DNA of 64,000 nucleotides from Incurvaria masculella (GCA_946894095.1 OX335657.1:8618001-8682000); one strand, 5' to 3'; counted from the first letter of the stretch, positions 1 to 10,368 are shown. Numbers and translations are program-made. The notes: generated from the sequence alone by a model not told the origin.

Positions 1-165
1 CGACCTTAATTTGCCTACTAAAGTTAGTCCGCACACTCTGAAATACTGCTGATAATCCTTTAGAGTGGGCGGAATAACCTTAATACGCCGGTTTTTGTAT
101 GGTTAGTCCAGTGCTAATCTCGTACTAAGTTTGGTCAGGTTCTCTCTGAATACGACTTTTAGGTT
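1..165. repeat. Dispersed repeat with GTTAGTCCGGTGCTAATCTCGTAC core
   Basis: The segment carries a phrase seen many times in the window: GTTAGTCC, then GGTTTTTGTATGG, TTAGTCCRGTGCTAATC, TCGTACTAAGTTT and CTCTCTGAATACGACT. Other copies lie near 2500-2590, 2965-3065, 14145-14510, 24400-24480, 24870-24970 and 51640-51735. It is non-coding. I do not recognise a named family; it may be a MITE or satellite-like unit. The copy is cut by the window edge. Confidence 0.7.
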
Positions 166-199
166 TTAGAAAAAGTGCCTAACGTATAAAAAAACCAAA

Positions 200-620
200 A
201 TGATGTAAAAAGCGAAAAATTCGTATGGACACGGCGAAGGATGGAGACAGGGAAGCGAGCTATTCGTGCAACCGACACAAGGCGAAGACGGCCGAGCCCG
301 TCAGCCGATAACGGTATCGGGCCACGATAAAGAAGAGCGCGCCACGAACGCGGCGGCTTCACTGCGCCACCGCGGCGGCGGCACGCTGCAGCAAAACGAC
401 GAGCGTCGAACAAGTACAGTTCGCCGCGGGTTATCGCACTCTTATGTCAGCGACGACGCCGTGTCGCGCTCGGCCCGCGCACTCCTGCGCACACTCGGAC
501 ATTTGAATCCATCATCGCGTTTACGGCCGCAACTTTGACGAAGGACGCGGCGAGACGCCGAGACGCTGCCGCGCGTTTTATGGACCCATCGACCGGCGGC
601 ACGACGAACCGAGCGATATC
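200..620. other. GC- and CpG-rich island, no gene recognised
   Basis: This stretch is strikingly GC- and CpG-rich against AT-rich surroundings. Short open frames occur on both strands, but none has a recognisable domain or clear splice structure. Such islands in moth genomes are often promoters or 5' untranslated exons, so it could belong to a gene outside the window; that is inference only. From 620 to 1440 I see no gene and no clear repeat. Confidence 0.4.
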
Positions 621-1554
621 TCGTAAATTAATAGTGCAACTTTATAGTTACTACCTACCTATATTAGCCAGTGCGCAAACGCTTCCACGTGCGCATGCGG
701 AAACGATTATCTACCTTTTCATATGTAAATGAAAGAGCGCGAACTTTTCGACAGGCACCGATCTCGTTTTACAATCGGTGGCAGTGTGATAGGCACATAA
801 ATACATACATATCATGCCTAACTTTACATTATCTAGAGCGGAGCGGAGCAGTATTATCTCCGACCGAACCTTTTAGCTCTCGCACACAAACATGATAAGC
901 TTTGTCTGACACGAAAGCGTAATACAAAGCGACGTTGAATGGTACACTCCACGAATACGGTTCAAAGGGCGCGGGACGAGCGAATATAGTTCGTATGCTC
1001 ATTAGCATATGTACGCAGGTGGCGGGCAATCTGAATTCCGGCATAATGTCTACGGCGTTTGTATTGAAAGGGGCTCACACGAAAGCAAATGGCGGCGAAA
1101 GATTTCTGATGAACCGGGGAGCAAGGCTGAATGGGTGAATACACACTTCATCAGGGAGATCTGAAGCAAAAACTCTCAGGCGAATAGGTCTCGCTTTTGT
1201 TTCGTTTCAAAAGGGTTGTGGAGGTGAGTACACTTAGGAAGATTAGAAAGTATTCGTACTATTATGAGAGTACGTAGACATTTATAAAGGATTACAAATG
1301 AAAAAGGACAAAGCTAAAAGGCATAATAAACGACAGTGAATTAATAATAAAACCAGGTCAATTTATTTGTTTTGTTTTATTATACATATTTTAAATTGAA
1401 TTTCCTTTATTTTTAATGACGTCTGTTATTATATTCTTAGCAGGATGACAAACTCACCAACTTCGGAGAATGAGTCTAGAATACCAATATGTAGTATTTC
1501 CGAGGGGTTAGTCACTCGAGCAAAAAGTGTACACCAGATTCCCAGTAGTCAAGA

Positions 1555-1765
1555 TTTCCTTGGGATTTCTAGATTCCTAAAGATTTCCAAAGACTACCAA
1601 AGATTCTTAGAGATTCCTAAAGATTTCCAAAGATTCCTGGAGATTCCTAAAGATTTCCAAAGACTACCAAAGATTCTTAGAGATTCCTAAAGATTTCCAA
1701 AGATTCCTGGAGATTCCTAAAGATTTCCAAAGACTACCAAAGATTCTTGGAGATTTCAAATATAC
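1555..1765 (+). repeat. 70-bp tandem repeat inside transposon copy A
   Basis: The phrase AGATTCTTAGAGATTCC recurs at 1601 and 1671, and as AGATTCTTGG at 1741, giving an exact 70-bp period. Each unit is built from shorter related words such as AGATTCC, TAAAGATTTCC and AAAGACTACC. Degenerate words of the same kind continue to about 1930 and reappear at 3560-3960 near the other end. Subterminal arrays of this sort are usual transposase-binding regions; that role is inference here. Confidence 0.85.
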
Positions 1766-1939
1766 TGGGATTTCGTAAGATTTCTGAGGACTACCAAAGA
1801 TTCCTAGAGACTACCAAAGATTCCTAGAGACTACCAAAGATTACCTGGATTTTTAAGGACTACCAACACATTTTTGGTACATTCCAATGATTTCGGGATT
1901 TCTAAAGATTCTTAGTGACCACCAACGATTCATAGAGAC

Positions 1940-2160
1940 TTATAATTGCGCGTTGCGCGCAGCACGTGTCCGTGACGTCATCGCAGACAGGCGGGCGGCG
2001 CGGCCGGCGGCGGGGGTCGGCACGGGCGCGGCGTCCGCGCGAGGCGGCAACAGCGCGGGCGCGGGCGGCGGGGGCGAGCGGCGCCCGCAGGAGACGGCAA
2101 CGGCGCGGCGGGCGGGGAGCCCCCGCGCCGTGGCCGTGCGATATTCGTTTTGGACATATT
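1940..2160. other. GC-rich block inside transposon copy A
   Basis: A very GC-rich block, mostly runs of GGCGGGCG and GCGCGG, lies between the tandem array and the first direct repeat. It is open in several frames simply because it lacks AT. The same block is present, inverted, at 25290-25490 in copy B. No domain is visible in any frame and I do not treat it as coding. Confidence 0.6.
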
Positions 2161-2184
2161 CACCCAGGCGGAATCCGGTTAAAT

Positions 2185-2560
2185 TAGATCCCATATTATC
2201 TCAGCGATCTTTAGATCAGCGCTGATTTTTTCTTTCCCTGAGGCATTATACAATACCATTTTTGAATCCACAGTACATATTTCACATACTAAATTTCAAG
2301 ATGAGGGACTCCGCTCTTTCGAAATCTCTTAGAATCTCAGCCATCATTAGGTCAGGGTTGATTTTTTTTTTGCCTGGGTCATTATAAAAGGCTATATTTG
2401 AAACCTTAGCAAATATTTCACGTAGAAAACTTCGCGATTAGGTAGGTACTCTTCTTTTTCGAAATCCCTTGCAGTCGTATTCACTGTGAACCTGTAAAAA
2501 CTTGGTACGAGATTAGCACCGGACTAACCATACAAAAACCGGTTTAGTTCGACCTTAATA
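2185..2560 (+). repeat. Internal direct repeat of transposon copy A, first unit
   Basis: The unit starts ATTAGATCCC and TATTATCTCAGCGATC, passes through ATCTCAGCCATCATTAGGTCA, and ends in the ACCGGACTAA...ACCGGTTTAGT phrase of the dispersed repeat at 1-165. A diverged second unit with the same order of words lies at 3193-3553. The element therefore looks like two related halves joined around a nested repeat. Confidence 0.75.
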
Positions 2561-2657
2561 CGCGTAGTAAAGTTAGTCCGCCCCGAGCTCGGTTCACAAC
2601 ATACCTACAATCATCTAATTATTTAATCAAAATACATACAATAAACACAGTAAACAG

Positions 2658-2936
2658 ACCGGCCAAGTGCGAGTCGGACTCGCACACAAAGGGTTCCGTA
2701 CCATCGTAAATGATTTAACACCAAAAAATCATATTATTTGTATTTTTTTATTATCTTTAAATTTTACTTATTTGTTGTTATAGCGGCAAATTAAATACTC
2801 ACTCTGTGAAAATTTCAGCTACGTACTTATTACGGTTCATGAGTAACAGCTTTGTGACAGACGGACGGACGGACGGACAGCTGAGGCTTAGTAATAGGGT
2901 TCCGTTTTCACCCTTTCGGTACGGAACCCTAAAAAG
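2658..2936 (-). repeat. GGTTCCGTACC-family interspersed repeat nested in copy A
   Basis: One end is ACCGGCCAAGTGCGAGTCGG and the other is TACGGAACCCTAAAAA. Between them lie TTGTTGTTATAGCGGCAA, GTGAAAATTTCAGCT, an (ACGG)n run and GGGTTCCGTTTTCACCC. This is the very common lepidopteran interspersed repeat (SINE- or MITE-like; I do not name a family). Other full copies are at 6108-6387, 24514-24792, 32728-32976 and 58279-58576. Its presence at the same place in both 2.5-kb copies shows that it was captured before they diverged. Confidence 0.85.
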
Positions 2937-3192
2937 TAGTATACGCATGATAACCTTCTATTCGCTTAGTACGCGTATTAAGGTCGGACTAAACCGGTTT
3001 TTGTTTGGTTAATCCGGTGCTTATCCCGTACTAAATTTTGACAGGTTTACTCTGAATACGGCTGAATATGTTTTGGAATTGTGTCGTCGGGCACACGCGG
3101 GGTGCGCGCTGCGCACACTCGTGCGCACACGTGTGCGTGATTTCTTCGCAAACTGGCGGCCGCGCCCACGGCCGCGCTATCATTGTTAGATT

Positions 3193-3553
3193 AGATCCCG
3201 TATTATCTCAGCGATCATTAGGTCAGCCCTGTTTTTTTTTTGCCTGATGCATTATGCAATATCATTTTTGAAGCCATAATACATATTTGACATACTCAAC
3301 TTCACGATGAGGTACTCCGATCTTTCGAAATCCCTTAGTATCTCAGCCATCATTAGGTCAAAGTTGATTATTTCTTTGATTGGGCCGTTATAAAAGTCTA
3401 TATTTAAAAACCTAGTAAATATTTCACGTACTCGAGATAAGGTACTCTTATTTTAAAAACCTTTACAGTCTTATTCAGAACTAACCTGTCAAAACTTACG
3501 TACTGTACTAGAATTGCACCGGACTAAGCATACAACCGGTTTAGTCCGACCCC
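3193..3553 (+). repeat. Internal direct repeat of transposon copy A, second unit
   Basis: This is the second, diverged unit of the internal direct repeat: ATTAGATCCCGTATTATCTC, then CATCATTAGGTCA, AAATATTTCACGTA and ACCGGACTAAGCATACAACC. The preceding GC-rich sequence (3085-3190) contains GCGCACACGTGTGCG and CCGCGCCCACGGCCGCG. Confidence 0.7.
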
Positions 3554-4010
3554 GACAAGATTATCTGAGATTACAAAGACTTTGATCGGATTGCCAATGA
3601 TTCGCTTAGGATTCCTACACTCCCTGGGAGTACTCGAGACTACCCAAGATTTTCCTATTCCTCGGACTCCCGCCCAGGATTACTCGAGATTTCCATTAAT
3701 TTGAAAGGATTCCCAATGATTTCCTTGGTATTCTCAGATTCCTTAGGATTACTCGGGATTACCAGATTCCTCGGACTCCCATCGGATTCCTCGGACTCCG
3801 CCTAAGATTACCCGAGATTTCCATGAATTTGATAGGATTCCCAATGATTTCCTTGGGATTTCCAGATTCTTTAGGATTACTCGGGATTACATAAGATTTC
3901 CGAGATTCTCCGGACTCCCACCAGATTCCTCGGACTCCCACCTAAGATTCTTGAGATTCCCAAACGATTGTACACCAGATTCCTTGAGTGAGTGACCCCT
4001 CGAGTATTTC

Positions 4011-5117
4011 TAGTCTACCCTAGTCTATTTCTAGTTTGGAAAATTAAAACACTTTCTAAAACTGTCATTAAATAATGCATACTTCTGAAAAAACAAATCT
4101 GTTACGCACAGCAATGCTAATCCGTGCAACATACATTTACGCAAATAATAATACACGCAAATAATACAAAAAAAAAACTTTCCTTACGTCATTGATGATC
4201 TTTTTATGTCAGCCAACTATTGAATTTTTGACGTCACTTTTAGTGATTACCGATTGCACAAGCATGCACCCAGCACATGCACAAGGTAGGTATTATACCT
4301 ACTAAAACTAACATATTAGTCAATTAGCCTCCACAACTTCCTTACTAGCACAGACTATCTAATTAATTTTAAGACTTATCACACCAATATTTGACGATTA
4401 CAAAATACCCTGGTGGAGAGATGTAAAAGTTACGCGGCATGACGCTACTCACCCGAACGGCTACACAAGTGAGCTACGTCTCTCGGTGAAATTAGAGCCA
4501 CTTAGAGCAATTGTTTGATCAGGGACCTGCCCCTATACATGTAATAAAGACAGGGGAAAGGAGTCTAGACGTGTTAATTGATACTACCAAAGTGTCACAT
4601 AATATCCGAGTTCTCAGGCGGACTGACCGAGGGCAATATTCGGCAGACATTGTGTATACTGTGTACATTTTACTCAGTTGCCAAAATAAATTACCTAGTT
4701 GAAAAAATTATCAATCAACCTCTTCAGAAATTTTATCTTGAGCATAATGTACATTATTCCATTCGTCTAAACTTTAAAACCATTAAAAACATACATCTGC
4801 CCCCTCTTTTTGAACATCTCGAAATTATAAGCAACCGTAATAAAACAAACATCTCCTTTGCCCTCAAACCAAATTTTCTTTGGATTTTTGATGTTGGTGC
4901 AGAAATCATGAATCCCGATTGTGTCAAGTTTTATTTTTACTTCAATATTTAGCTTTTGTTATTTACCTAAATCATTGCATTTTTAGACATATACTTTTCC
5001 AAAGCTATACCATGTGCCTTATCTTTTATTTTCTTGACACATTATATTATTGCAATTGCATCATGGCGTTTGAATATGAATTAAAATGAATGGCTAACAC
5101 TGGCGGTCTGGTGGACC
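4011..5117. other. Intergenic DNA, no gene supported
   Basis: The sequence is AT-rich. Open frames up to 124 codons exist (for example 4578-4952, +), but they are AT-driven and have no recognisable domain, and I see no supporting splice signals. I see no repeat shared with the rest of the window. Confidence 0.5.
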
Positions 5118-5281
5118 TAGCCCCGGTTGCACGAAGAGACGGCCGAGTTAATCAATGTGCAAACACGTCACTTTTAGTGATCCGTATATAGTTCCTTTCT
5201 TACTGTCCACACAAAGTGACGTGTTTGATCGTACGTTGACGTTGATTTTGATTTTTGTGTGCTTTCGTGCACTCGGCCCCT
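5118..5281. mobile_element. Palindromic MITE, GGGCCGAGTGCACGAAAG family
   Basis: The left end AGCCCCGGTTGCACGAAGAG and the right end GCTTTCGTGCACTCGGCCCC are imperfect inverted repeats. The interior holds AACACGTCACTTTTAGTGATCC and its counterpart ACAAAGTGACGTGTTTGATC. Related copies are at 15512-15695 and 35609-35773, and a lone end lies near 34110-34130. It is non-coding. Confidence 0.85.
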
Positions 5282-6107
5282 ATCTATCCACGGTCGACCG
5301 TGGAATCATATAATTGTGTCGCTCGCTATCAAGACTGCAGTTTTATGCGTAGATAACAGCCGTCGCCTGGCAACAGAGGCGAGATTCGTTACGGTCTCTA
5401 CAAAACGATTGTTTTATAGTTTCGGAATTATAAACTAAACCAGATTTTTTACCCTGGTTGTCCATCGATCCTGCAGCTTAAATTGTATACACAGTTATAG
5501 ATGGTTGGTTATGCGGAATGCTGCTCAACCTATTGCACGAAGAAATGTAGGATAAAAAGTATGATGGGAACACGGTCCGCTCGCTATGGTTCCGCATAGC
5601 GATCGAGTCTATGTTCAGTCAGGCCGAGAGTCCCGCGTTCTCAGAACGGAAAACAGCTAAAGCGATACTTCTGCTTTGGACAGGAAACTAACGTATAACA
5701 TAAACTGTCGCAGATAGACATCGTAATAATTAGATGTCCACTAAACCACTCATTAAATTTTTAATCAAAAACGAACCAGTTTTGGGCGGATAATTTGTAG
5801 ATCCGGTCGTATAACTGGCACCTTCAGAAATTTGATAAGGCGACATAACATTATATCGATCGGTATAGTATTGGGCTATTCATATTCAGAATTATGTTTT
5901 AAAGTAAACAATTCAAACTGGTAATTTTCCAAAAATATTGAAGAAACGATAAATATTCAATAAATTAAATTTTCTCATTACGATTAATTTATTCTTATCA
6001 AACAGTCGGTTACTAACTGACAGACAAGGAAAAGCCTAAAAAGCTGGACCTGGGTTTTTTTAATTTGGAGTAAATATTTATTGAGTACCTTAGAGGTGCA
6101 CTTTTTT
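5282..6107. other. Intergenic DNA, nothing recognised
   Basis: AT-rich sequence without a convincing gene or recognised repeat. Confidence 0.4.
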
Positions 6108-6387
6108 TTAGGCTTCCGTACCCAAAGGGTGCCAACGGAACCCTATCACTAACCCTCCGCTGTCCATCCGTCACAGGGCTGTATCCCATGAACCGTAAAT
6201 AGGTAGGCAGCTGAAATTTTCACTGAATGTGTATTTATTTTGGCGCTATAACAACAAATAGGTAAAATAAAAAAATATTTAAAATTCAAGGTAGCCTCCA
6301 CACAAAAACATTTTTGGTGTTGAATCATGTACGATAGTACGGAACCCTTCGTGTGCGAGTCTGACTCGCACTTAGCCGGTTTTTTTA
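6108..6387 (+). repeat. GGTTCCGTACC-family interspersed repeat
   Basis: The copy contains TTCCGTACCCAAAGGGT, CGGAACCCTATCACTA, a diverged CCGTC run, GCTGAAATTTTCACTGAATG, GCGCTATAACAACAAATAGG and GTGCGAGTCTGACTCGCACT, and ends in CCGGTTTTTTT. Orientation is opposite to the copy at 2658-2936. Confidence 0.85.
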
Positions 6388-6929
6388 ATTAGACCCCACT
6401 TAAACGGGGGTGAAATGTTGCACGCACACCCGCGAAGGTTCTGAACACATTTTACCGGACTCCGGATGAATGTTCAAAAAGAAATGGACCCGAGCGGAGC
6501 CGGTTTCATAGGAAATATCTAAATTCCTATGTATCCCTACACCTACATGAAATATATAGGTACCGCAGGTCACGCGAGCCGCGGACGGATGTGGAGCCTC
6601 ATCTAAATTTCTAGCAAGTGTCGTAACTGAATTCGTGATGATACAGAAAACTCCTACTTGTGATTCAAGGAAGGCGACGGGGCACGTGCGCGATTTCTCA
6701 ACGGCCTCATTAATTTTTCAGCGACCTTACGGGCGCGTGTTGAAACACGACGGATGCCGATCAAACTGGGAAATTGATTTTTCTGAAGAAGCAAGTAGTG
6801 TTCTCAATCCTATCTCTTCTATCCGTCAGGTTCCTAAAGAGGCCGCTATCCCAGCTCACATATTCTGCGTACCTACCGTTCCAAGCTTGATGACATCGAG
6901 GAAGAACGAACAGAGCCCGTAGTCCCAGC

Positions 6930-7256
6930 TGTCACCTAAATTGGCGGTTACGACAAACCGATCGACTGACGTTTTCAAATGTATGGAGAAGAGAGAGAAG
7001 AGCGCGCGCAGTGGGCGTTAAGCGAACTAACATTTGCGAGTCCGAAGTTTGATTTGACAGCTTACTCAACGTTGCCGTAAATACTTCGACGTTGCCGTTT
7101 ACATTGACTCCGCGTTTCAATACAAATCGGAAGCCCGAGTTAGACTTTGACGCTCGAAGAAGTAAAACCACAGAATATCTAGTAAAAACTTGTATGGAGT
7201 TTGACGTTTTTACGGAACTTCGAAGTTCCGTAAACGCCAGTTTAGGTAACAACTGG
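6930..7256. mobile_element. MITE with CACCTAAATTGGCG termini, copy 1
   Basis: The left end is TGTCACCTAAATTGGCGGTTAC and the right end reads TAAACGCCAGTTTAGGTAACAA, so they are inverted repeats. The interior (GAACTAACATTTGCGAGTCC, ACGTTGCCGTTTACATTG, GTAAAACCACAGAATATCTAG) is the reverse complement of the interior at 9648-10030. The open frames here are by-products of the repeat, not genes. Confidence 0.8.
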
Positions 7257-7479
7257 GAATAGCAGCTCAGGAGAGAGACCGAATTTATCAACACGCTGGA
7301 GTTACAATGGTGCTCCGATATGTGAGAAACACATGGTAACGAAAAGCTAGCAACGTAAATCTTCGTTAGACCTATTGTCGTTTCGCAGGGAGTCGTGTGT
7401 GCCCTTTACCGCGTATCGAAGATGCTAGATTCCAATGCAGCGAGAACAAAACCGTTGACACACACTGCGGGCCCGCATG

Positions 7480-8070
7480 TCGAAACTGGGGTCCCACGAG
7501 CGCCGTGTCGGTGTGTTGGGTCGCCGCGCCGCGCCGCGCCGCGAGACGCGATCGACGCCATCTCGAGCCAGTGTATTTTCGCCCGTGGCGAGTTCGTCGA
7601 CCGCCCCCCCCCCCCTCCCTCGGCCGCCACCGCCGCTACCCGCCCCGCGACGCCGCGCGCGCAGCTTTTGGAGCGCGACGTTGCAAAATCAGTCGCGGGG
7701 GGGGGGGGGGGGGGGGGCACACTACGCTCCGCGGGACGACGCGCGCGCGCCGAGCGAGAGGCGGGAAATACGCACCAGATAAATACTGCTCTCCGGGAAA
7801 ATTTCGGGTATAATATGCGAGTTTTATCTTGACACTTTATTACGAGAGGCTCCGAGGCGAGAAAACGAACAATCGAACCATACTTGATAGCCACCAGTCC
7901 AAATAGAAGACAATGCGCTCTTTTGTGGGGCGTCGATAGTCGCTCCTCGCGCCGAGCCGATAGCTAGAAATTGGTGCCAGCAGCGGGACGTGTGCGGTGT
8001 GGCGAGGGGGGGACGGCGCGGCGCGGCGCGGAGCAGTGCGGGGGCGGTGACGCAAGCCACACGACTGCCC
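7480..8070. other. GC-rich island with a long poly-G run
   Basis: This is a CpG-rich island with a run of about 20 G near 7698-7717, a C run near 7603-7613 and purine-rich blocks near 8000-8040. Long open frames appear on both strands because stop codons are rare in such sequence. No domain or credible exon could be seen. It may be a promoter or 5' exon, but nothing here proves that. Confidence 0.4.
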
Positions 8071-8465
8071 ACCTACCTACACACGTATACACGTTTCTGA
8101 ACCGATCGTTGAAGAGCGGCTCCCAAATTGGAAATAACTGCTAAAAACATTCAAACGCTGTGAGGCAATCGTATAATTTATTGCTCGTAATTTTATTTAG
8201 TTGTATTGTTATTTTCGGTTGTTTATGAAATAAAAAAGAGTTTTCGTGTTTGTGACGAAAACTACGTTTCTCGGTTTTACTGGCCATCTTTGGAACTCCC
8301 ACACTTCAGTCTTTTGTTTAAAAAAAACAGTTAGTTGGGAAACGATTCAATTATTGATTTGCTAGCTGCGCACGGAGTGCACACTAGCTGCTACGTTTTA
8401 GGGTACAGATGACTTTTCTGATTTTCCATAGCTTAGTCTCTCTGGTAGAAGGACATCTTATACAT

Positions 8466-8607
8466 ACACCCTGTTACTAATAAACCAAGATCATCGTTGA
8501 ACAGTTATACAATGTTTTGTCCCTTTCTCTCGAATTCGGAAGTGCATGTCAATGCAAACATTGTATAACTGTTCAGACGATGATCAGGGTTTATCACTAA
8601 CAGGGTC
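8466..8607. mobile_element. Palindromic MITE, ACCCTGTTACTAATAAACC family, copy 1
   Basis: The left arm CACCCTGTTACTAATAAACC AAGATCATC is mirrored by GATGATCAGGG TTTATCACTAACAGGGT on the right. The inner arms ATACAATGTTTTGTCC and AACATTGTATAACTGTTC also pair. A second copy of the family follows at 8725-8871. Confidence 0.85.
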
Positions 8608-8724
8608 TGTCTAATAAAGGCCACCTGGGAAAATATAAAACAGAACAATTATTATATATACTTTTACATTAGTTTAATATCAATACAATGATGAGTGGTT
8701 CTCTAGCTAGACGATTAAAATTTT

Positions 8725-8871
8725 ACCCCGTTACTAATAAACCTAGATCATCATGTGAATACTTATACAACGTTTTGTCCCTTTCTCTCTAATTCGCAAC
8801 TGCATGTCAATGCAAAGGACAAAACATTGTATAACTATTCAAATTGATCTGGGTTTATTAGTATCAGGGTC
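8725..8871. mobile_element. Palindromic MITE, ACCCTGTTACTAATAAACC family, copy 2
   Basis: The ends ACCCCGTTACTAATAAACC and GGTTTATTAGTATCAGGGT are inverted repeats. The core shares CCCTTTCTCTC and CTGCATGTCAATGCAAA with copy 1, only about 120 bp away. Confidence 0.85.
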
Positions 8872-9359
8872 TAAGATTTTTTTGTTTCGTGTGTAAATGC
8901 AGCAAGGCGGACGGCGGACGGCGCACGGCGCTGATGCGGAGCGGGCTGGCGGCGACCGAACGTTCAGGATGGCGGCAGCGGGAAGGGAGAGGGTGGGCTA
9001 GTATGTCCAATAAGAGCATACACTATACTTGAGTACAACGCCATAAATTAATATTAATTATTAAATTAACACGTATTTTCGCATCAGCAATATTTACTTC
9101 AAAGCACATTACTTCACAGATTTCGTTCCTTCTTTCTGATCTGAGCGACACTGTTAGCTGGAAGCAATAATTCAGCGTGCATTATTTTTCTCAAAATCAA
9201 TGTGAACGATTTCCGGCTGGATTATATATATTTTTTTTAATTTAAAATAATGCAGCACAGTTTTCGGTTTTATCAAAATCGGCCCCCATGACTCCTTTGA
9301 GTGTTTCTCGCTATTTATTATAGTTTCTGATTTGGCTATGAAGGTAAAACACACAAATT

Positions 9360-9545
9360 AACCTGTATAGTGATATCCATACTGATATTATAAGGGCAAA
9401 GTAACTCTGGCCGTCTGTTGCGTTTTCACGTCTAAACCTCTGAAACCAACGTTGATGAATTTCGGCATAGAGATAGTCGTGGACTTTGGAGAAGGACATA
9501 GACTACCTTTTGTCGCGAAAATTTAACTCGAAGGGGGAGAAATAC
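9360..9545 (-). mobile_element. 3' tail of an RTE-type LINE, reversed
   Basis: The phrase ATACTGATATTATAAGGGC, AAAGTAACTCTGGCCGTCTG, TTGCGTTTTCACGTCTAAAC and ATGAATTTCGGCATAGAGAT is the common lepidopteran RTE-like tail, lying on the minus strand. A related tail is at 58870-59112 in the other orientation. No coding part remains. Confidence 0.6.
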
Positions 9546-9647
9546 GCGATGAAAGTATGTATGGGGGAACTCATGCAATCCAGGAAATAATTCAGCCCGA
9601 CATTGACCGACGTCTAAAGCGACATTGACCTGAGTGGTCAGTCTGAG

Positions 9648-10030
9648 TTCCCACCTAAATTGGCGTTTACGGCAAACCGATCGACTGGCGTTTTCTCCAA
9701 ACTCCATACAAGTTTTTACTAGATATTCTGTGGTTTTACTTCTTCGAGCGTCAAAGTCAAACTCTGACTTCCGATTTGTATTAAAACGCGGAGTCAGCGT
9801 AAACGGCAACGTCGAAGTATTTACGGCAACCTTGAGTAAGCTGTCAAATCAAACTTAGGACTCGCAAATGTTAGTTCGCTTTACGCCCGCTGCGCGCGCT
9901 CTTCAATTTCTCCATACATTTGAAAACGCCAGTCGATCGGTTTGCCCATAGCCTGCTGTATTGTTTACACAAACGCAAAACAATACAGCAGGCTATGGTT
10001 TGCCGTAACGCCAATTTAGGTGACAACTGA
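9648..10030. mobile_element. MITE with CACCTAAATTGGCG termini, copy 2, carrying a nested insertion
   Basis: The left end CCACCTAAATTGGCGTTTACG and the right end GTAACGCCAATTTAGGTGACA are inverted repeats. The interior is the reverse complement of copy 1 at 6930-7256. Inside the right terminal repeat, GGTTTGCC is interrupted at 9947-9997 by a 51-bp hairpin insertion and then resumes. Confidence 0.85.
9940..10004. mobile_element. 51-bp micro-MITE with duplicated target GTTTGCC
   Basis: The insert 9947-9997 starts CATAGCCTGCTGTATTGTTT and ends AAACAATACAGCAGGCTATG, a perfect inverted repeat around a loop of about 10 bases. GTTTGCC occurs on both sides (9940-9946 and 9998-10004). Reading the junction with an 8-bp GGTTTGCC duplication is equally possible. 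Removing the insert restores the terminal repeat of the host MITE, so it is a clear insertion. Confidence 0.85.
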
Positions 10031-10368
10031 GACTACCGGCTCAGAGCTGAGCCGGGTACCTCAGCTAGTACTACGTATATAATTACGATTGTATGGGGAG
10101 GTTGTGGCCGGATCTCGACGTATTACCAAAGATGATACTAATAATTACTTCGTTTTACATCACCATAGACTATCATATTAGGGAAACGCAAGGAATATTT
10201 TATTAGCCACCGGTATTAGTCGGTGCAGTCGTAAACATGCATTCTAGAACTTTTTAGCTTCTGACGTCGAATTTCGCCTCATCTTGCCGTCGCTTTCGAG
10301 TAAACCAGTACCTACCGCCATCAATACTAGCTAATCTATGGACTGTCATCCTAACTGCTATTCATTTA

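Larger units (their letters stand above)
1493..4010 (+). mobile_element. Non-autonomous 2.5-kb DNA transposon, copy A, with 8-bp TSD (hAT-like)
   Basis: The element runs from 1501 to 4002. It starts CGAGGGGTTAGTCACTCGAG and ends with the inverted form of CGAGGGGTCACTCACTC. The flanks AGTATTTC at 1493-1500 and 4003-4010 are a perfect 8-bp target-site duplication. Inside, in order, are a 70-bp tandem array, a GC-rich block, a direct repeat, a nested GGTTCCGTA-family repeat, a second GC-rich block, the second direct repeat, and a distal array of GATTCC/ACTCGGGATT units. No transposase is visible, so it is non-autonomous. An 8-bp duplication and short termini fit hAT best; P-like is an alternative. 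A near-identical inverted copy lies at 23491-25926. Confidence 0.85.

Noticed and set aside
1887..2225. 112-codon open frame (+), also found inverted at 25222-25560
   Set aside because: It lies in the GC-rich block of the 2.5-kb transposon and is open in several frames on both strands. Conservation between the copies only reflects recent transposition.
7395..7894. Four overlapping open frames of 100-162 codons on both strands
   Set aside because: They come from a GC-rich, stop-poor island with poly-C and poly-G runs. There is no domain, and codon content is low-complexity Arg/Pro/Ala/Gly.
9634..9858. Open frame similar to one at 6932-7294 on the opposite strand
   Set aside because: The similarity is explained by two inverted copies of the same MITE; the frame is not maintained across the whole element.
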